IMG/VR virus record: IMGVR_UViG_3300042197_000820 | Span: 62,001 to 126,000 of that record | Reading direction: 5' to 3' (one strand) | From: a virus | Length of the DNA stretch: 64,000 nucleotides | Part shown: one piece after another, positions 62,134-64,000 of the stretch | Numbering within the stretch: the stretch's first letter is position 1 | Layout of the letters: every line of letters begins with the position of its first letter | Translations under genes and position numbers: made by a program | Notes under the pieces: generated by a model | Databases searched by the model: none | The model's input: only the letters and a program-made list of their open reading frames with translations | Told to the model about the DNA's origin: nothing

Positions 62134-63735
62134 TCAGCCGGTCGAGGTTACCGAACCTGTTGTTGACCTTCCTCTCAAACTTAGAACACCGGGAGTTCCC
62201 AAGAAGAAAGGTACCTGCTCAGCGTTTCTGTCGTATTGGTTAGATTTTGAGTATGTATTAATATTGTAGTTAGCACTATAAGACACACTACCTAAACTCT
62301 GTGTGTAAGCATAAGCACCCGTTGGAATAGGGTCTGGTACATAGGAATCAATCCTATACATATAAAACTTACTAGGAATATCAATGTAAACTTTATTTCC
62401 ACTACCTGTTACATAATCCCTAGCGCAGATTGTTAAAGTATCGTTGTCCGAAGCACTAACAATAGTGTTCAAAGTATAGTTAATCGGATCAGTGACAGCA
62501 CCAACACCTGTCCTTCCTTGGTAAACTACCGTTCCATCAGTACAGTTGGTACATCCTCTTCTAATCTGGAACTGTACACCCGCATCAGAAGAAACGTTGG
62601 AGTTATATACTTTAATATCATAAGATAAATGGTACAGACCTCCACTTGGGATAGTAATCAAACCAGAACCCGAGTTAAATGTTAGTTCTACGACGGAATC
62701 AGGTTCATCAGTTCCATCCATGAAAGAATATGCTAGAAGATTTGAACTTGCAGTCGTTGAAATAAAACTTGAAGTAGAAGCATTAAAAGAAATAGCCATC
62801 ATGGCATTTCTAGGGACTTTGACAATACTGAAAGTCGTTCCCTGCTTTGCAGTAAATCCTGTTGCACCATTGGTATCAGTCGTTAGTTGTATACCAATGG
62901 GTGCTGGTACCATAACTCCATCAACAGTAGAAAGATTGACGAATGTTCTTTGATCAACGGCAGTTGCAGTATCTAGATATAGAGTTCTTTCCGCAATAGA
63001 AAAGCCACCACCGGGAAATGAACCAACATTAATGCTCTCAGTCATCCAGTTGTCGCCAGATGTTGCATCATCGATTATATTGGTGTGCAACATGTAATAG
63101 GAACCAGTATTCTGGAGTGTGAAGGTTCCGTTTACTAGATTCGGTTCAATAGTTATCGTGGAAGAACCAGTGATGTAATCAGTACCGCTGGAGCCTGAAA
63201 AATACGATACTACTGCTCCGGTCAAAGCTGTAGTAGTAGTTTGTCTAGTACTATAGGCATAATCAGATTCTATCTTTCTTATAATAAGATTAGAGCCGCT
63301 AAGAAAAGAGTTAGTACCAGCAGTAGTAGTGGATGTTATTTTTATTCCATCATTAGCAGACATACTGACTAATGTATGGAAAGTCCTTTCAGCGCCAAAA
63401 GCATAATCACCGTAATCGTATCTAGCAGCACCGGTATAAAATACTATATTATTCTTGTATATTTTAATAGTTCTGGTATAGTCTGTGGTTCCCGGTGTAA
63501 CTAGAGATTCACCACGACCCCAAATAGAGTTGAGAATAATCTGATAAATACCGCCTTGGGAAGCTGTAAAAGTACCACCACTAGTATCATAAGTTATCGA
63601 AGAACTTAAAACATTATATCCAAATCCATTTGTACTATAAGAGGAAGAAGCAAAAATATTTGTTTCCGAAGCTCCAAAGTTATTAGACTCAGACAGTGAG
63701 GTTATGCTTATGAATGGTGGTATAGAAATAGCCAT
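62134..63735 (-). CDS. Virion protein with three jelly-roll-like (C1q/TNF-type) repeats
   Basis: 533 residues, ATG start. Three modules of roughly 150 residues share one plan: an opening strand, a T/S-rich strand, G-x-Y, a long variable part and a closing strand. Module 1 (about 20-155) has ITYDTSGGTFTASQGGIYQI; module 2 (about 165-315) has LVNGTFTLQNTGSYYMLHTN; module 3 (about 320-475) has SGLITIPSGGLYHLSYDIKV. The xxFTAxxxGxYxL pattern is typical of C1q-like jelly rolls in phage fibre, collar and capsid-decoration proteins. A CxxC occurs in module 3 (GCTNCTDG). Probably an exposed virion protein. Confidence 0.72.
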   Translation of the reverse strand: MAISIPPFISITSLSESNNFGASETNIFASSSYSTNGFGYNVLSSSITYDTSGGTFTASQGGIYQIILNSIWGRGESLVTPGTTDYTRTIKIYKNNIVFYTGAARYDYGDYAFGAERTFHTLVSMSANDGIKITSTTTAGTNSFLSGSNLIIRKIESDYAYSTRQTTTTALTGAVVSYFSGSSGTDYITGSSTITIEPNLVNGTFTLQNTGSYYMLHTNIIDDATSGDNWMTESINVGSFPGGGFSIAERTLYLDTATAVDQRTFVNLSTVDGVMVPAPIGIQLTTDTNGATGFTAKQGTTFSIVKVPRNAMMAISFNASTSSFISTTASSNLLAYSFMDGTDEPDSVVELTFNSGSGLITIPSGGLYHLSYDIKVYNSNVSSDAGVQFQIRRGCTNCTDGTVVYQGRTGVGAVTDPINYTLNTIVSASDNDTLTICARDYVTGSGNKVYIDIPSKFYMYRIDSYVPDPIPTGAYAYTQSLGSVSYSANYNINTYSKSNQYDRNAEQVPFFLGTPGVLSLRGRSTTGSVTSTG

Positions 63736-63738
63736 TAT

Positions 63739-63978
63739 TTAAATGTGATCCTTGGAATCGTGTATTGTTTTTTTAAACAATTTTAAATACCTTTTCATTA
63801 GTACTATAAAATCGTCGCCAGCTTCCTTCATCATCTTTATGTACTTTTCTTTCTCTGGTAAATTATTTCTAGATGCAATAGCTTCTGGTTCACTAGCAAA
63901 ATTTAAGTAATTTAATATTTTTTTATAAGATCGATTAGAAGGTATCTTTGATAAAAAATCTGTTTTAAGTTTATTCAT
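63739..63978 (-). CDS. Small basic protein, unknown
   Basis: 79 residues from the ATG at 63978, which has GGAG six bases upstream; an in-frame ATG at 63990 would contain that site. Helical and Lys-rich (NKLKTDFLSKIPSNRSYKKI; FIVLMKRYLKLFKKTI). No known motif. It ends three bases before the jelly-roll gene. Function unknown. Confidence 0.65.
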   Translation of the reverse strand: MNKLKTDFLSKIPSNRSYKKILNYLNFASEPEAIASRNNLPEKEKYIKMMKEAGDDFIVLMKRYLKLFKKTIHDSKDHI

Positions 63979-64000
63979 ATCTATCTCCATATCTTGTGGA

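Noticed and set aside
1-64000. tRNA genes, CRISPR arrays, insertion sequences, attachment sites
   Set aside because: Gaps between genes are below about 60 bases and show no cloverleaf, direct-repeat array, transposase or integrase.

Overview
This window is a contiguous piece of the genome of a T4-like myovirus (tailed phage with a contractile tail). The evidence is a late sigma factor of the gp55 type, baseplate wedge proteins of the gp25 and gp6 types, several very large virion proteins, and the accessory genes common in marine T4-like phages (a PIN-PhoH fusion, a small heat-shock protein, GDP-fucose synthesis genes). The DNA is AT-rich. All credible genes lie on the minus strand, packed with 4-base ATGA-type overlaps or gaps below about 60 bases. 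The host cannot be named from the sequence; the general gene complement resembles phages of marine cyanobacteria and alphaproteobacteria. I found no tRNA, CRISPR array, insertion sequence or integrase, and no gene-free stretch above 300 bases.

Layout, in the direction of transcription (high to low coordinates): (1) 64000-58570 holds a small unknown gene, a jelly-roll-like virion protein, a 67-residue Ala/Val/Pro/Glu peptide, a protein that appears to join a polynucleotide-ligase-like domain to an HxGH nucleotidyltransferase, an acidic unknown, an HTH-like small protein and hsp20. The hsp20 ribosome site lies inside a long hairpin, and a strong intrinsic terminator follows hsp20. (2) 58100-54740 holds a membrane peptide, an HldE/TagD-type nucleotidyltransferase, PhoH and an Fe-S type PD-(D/E)XK nuclease. 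(3) 54740-38840 is a sugar island of 17 genes: glycosyltransferases (including a two-domain one, an exostosin-like, a sialyltransferase-like and a fucosyltransferase-like enzyme), NDP-sugar epimerase and dehydrogenase, a CMP-sugar synthetase fused to a cupin, an aminotransferase, a GmhA-like isomerase, methyltransferases, and GMD plus GDP-fucose synthase. (4) 38850-36880 holds zinc-ribbon mini-proteins, a membrane-anchored protein and the late sigma factor. (5) 36880-1 is the tail and baseplate module: two paralogous hub-like proteins carrying different hydrolase domains (lytic transglycosylase-like and SGNH-like), a spike-like protein, a 785-residue and a 2139-residue protein, gp25, gp6, a DNRLRE-like protein, a 2999-residue LamG-containing protein, and six further structural proteins, the last cut by the window edge.

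How the parts work together: the sigma factor should direct late transcription of the structural genes. A recurring coding-strand octamer, consensus CTANTTAT, sits just upstream of the ribosome site in the larger intergenic gaps and again directly after the terminator, so it is a good candidate for this phage's late promoter. The sugar island could supply GDP-fucose, a CMP-activated acidic sugar and possibly heptose-type donors to about eight glycosyltransferases that decorate either virion proteins or the host surface. The baseplate module would carry the wall- and glycan-attacking hub enzymes.
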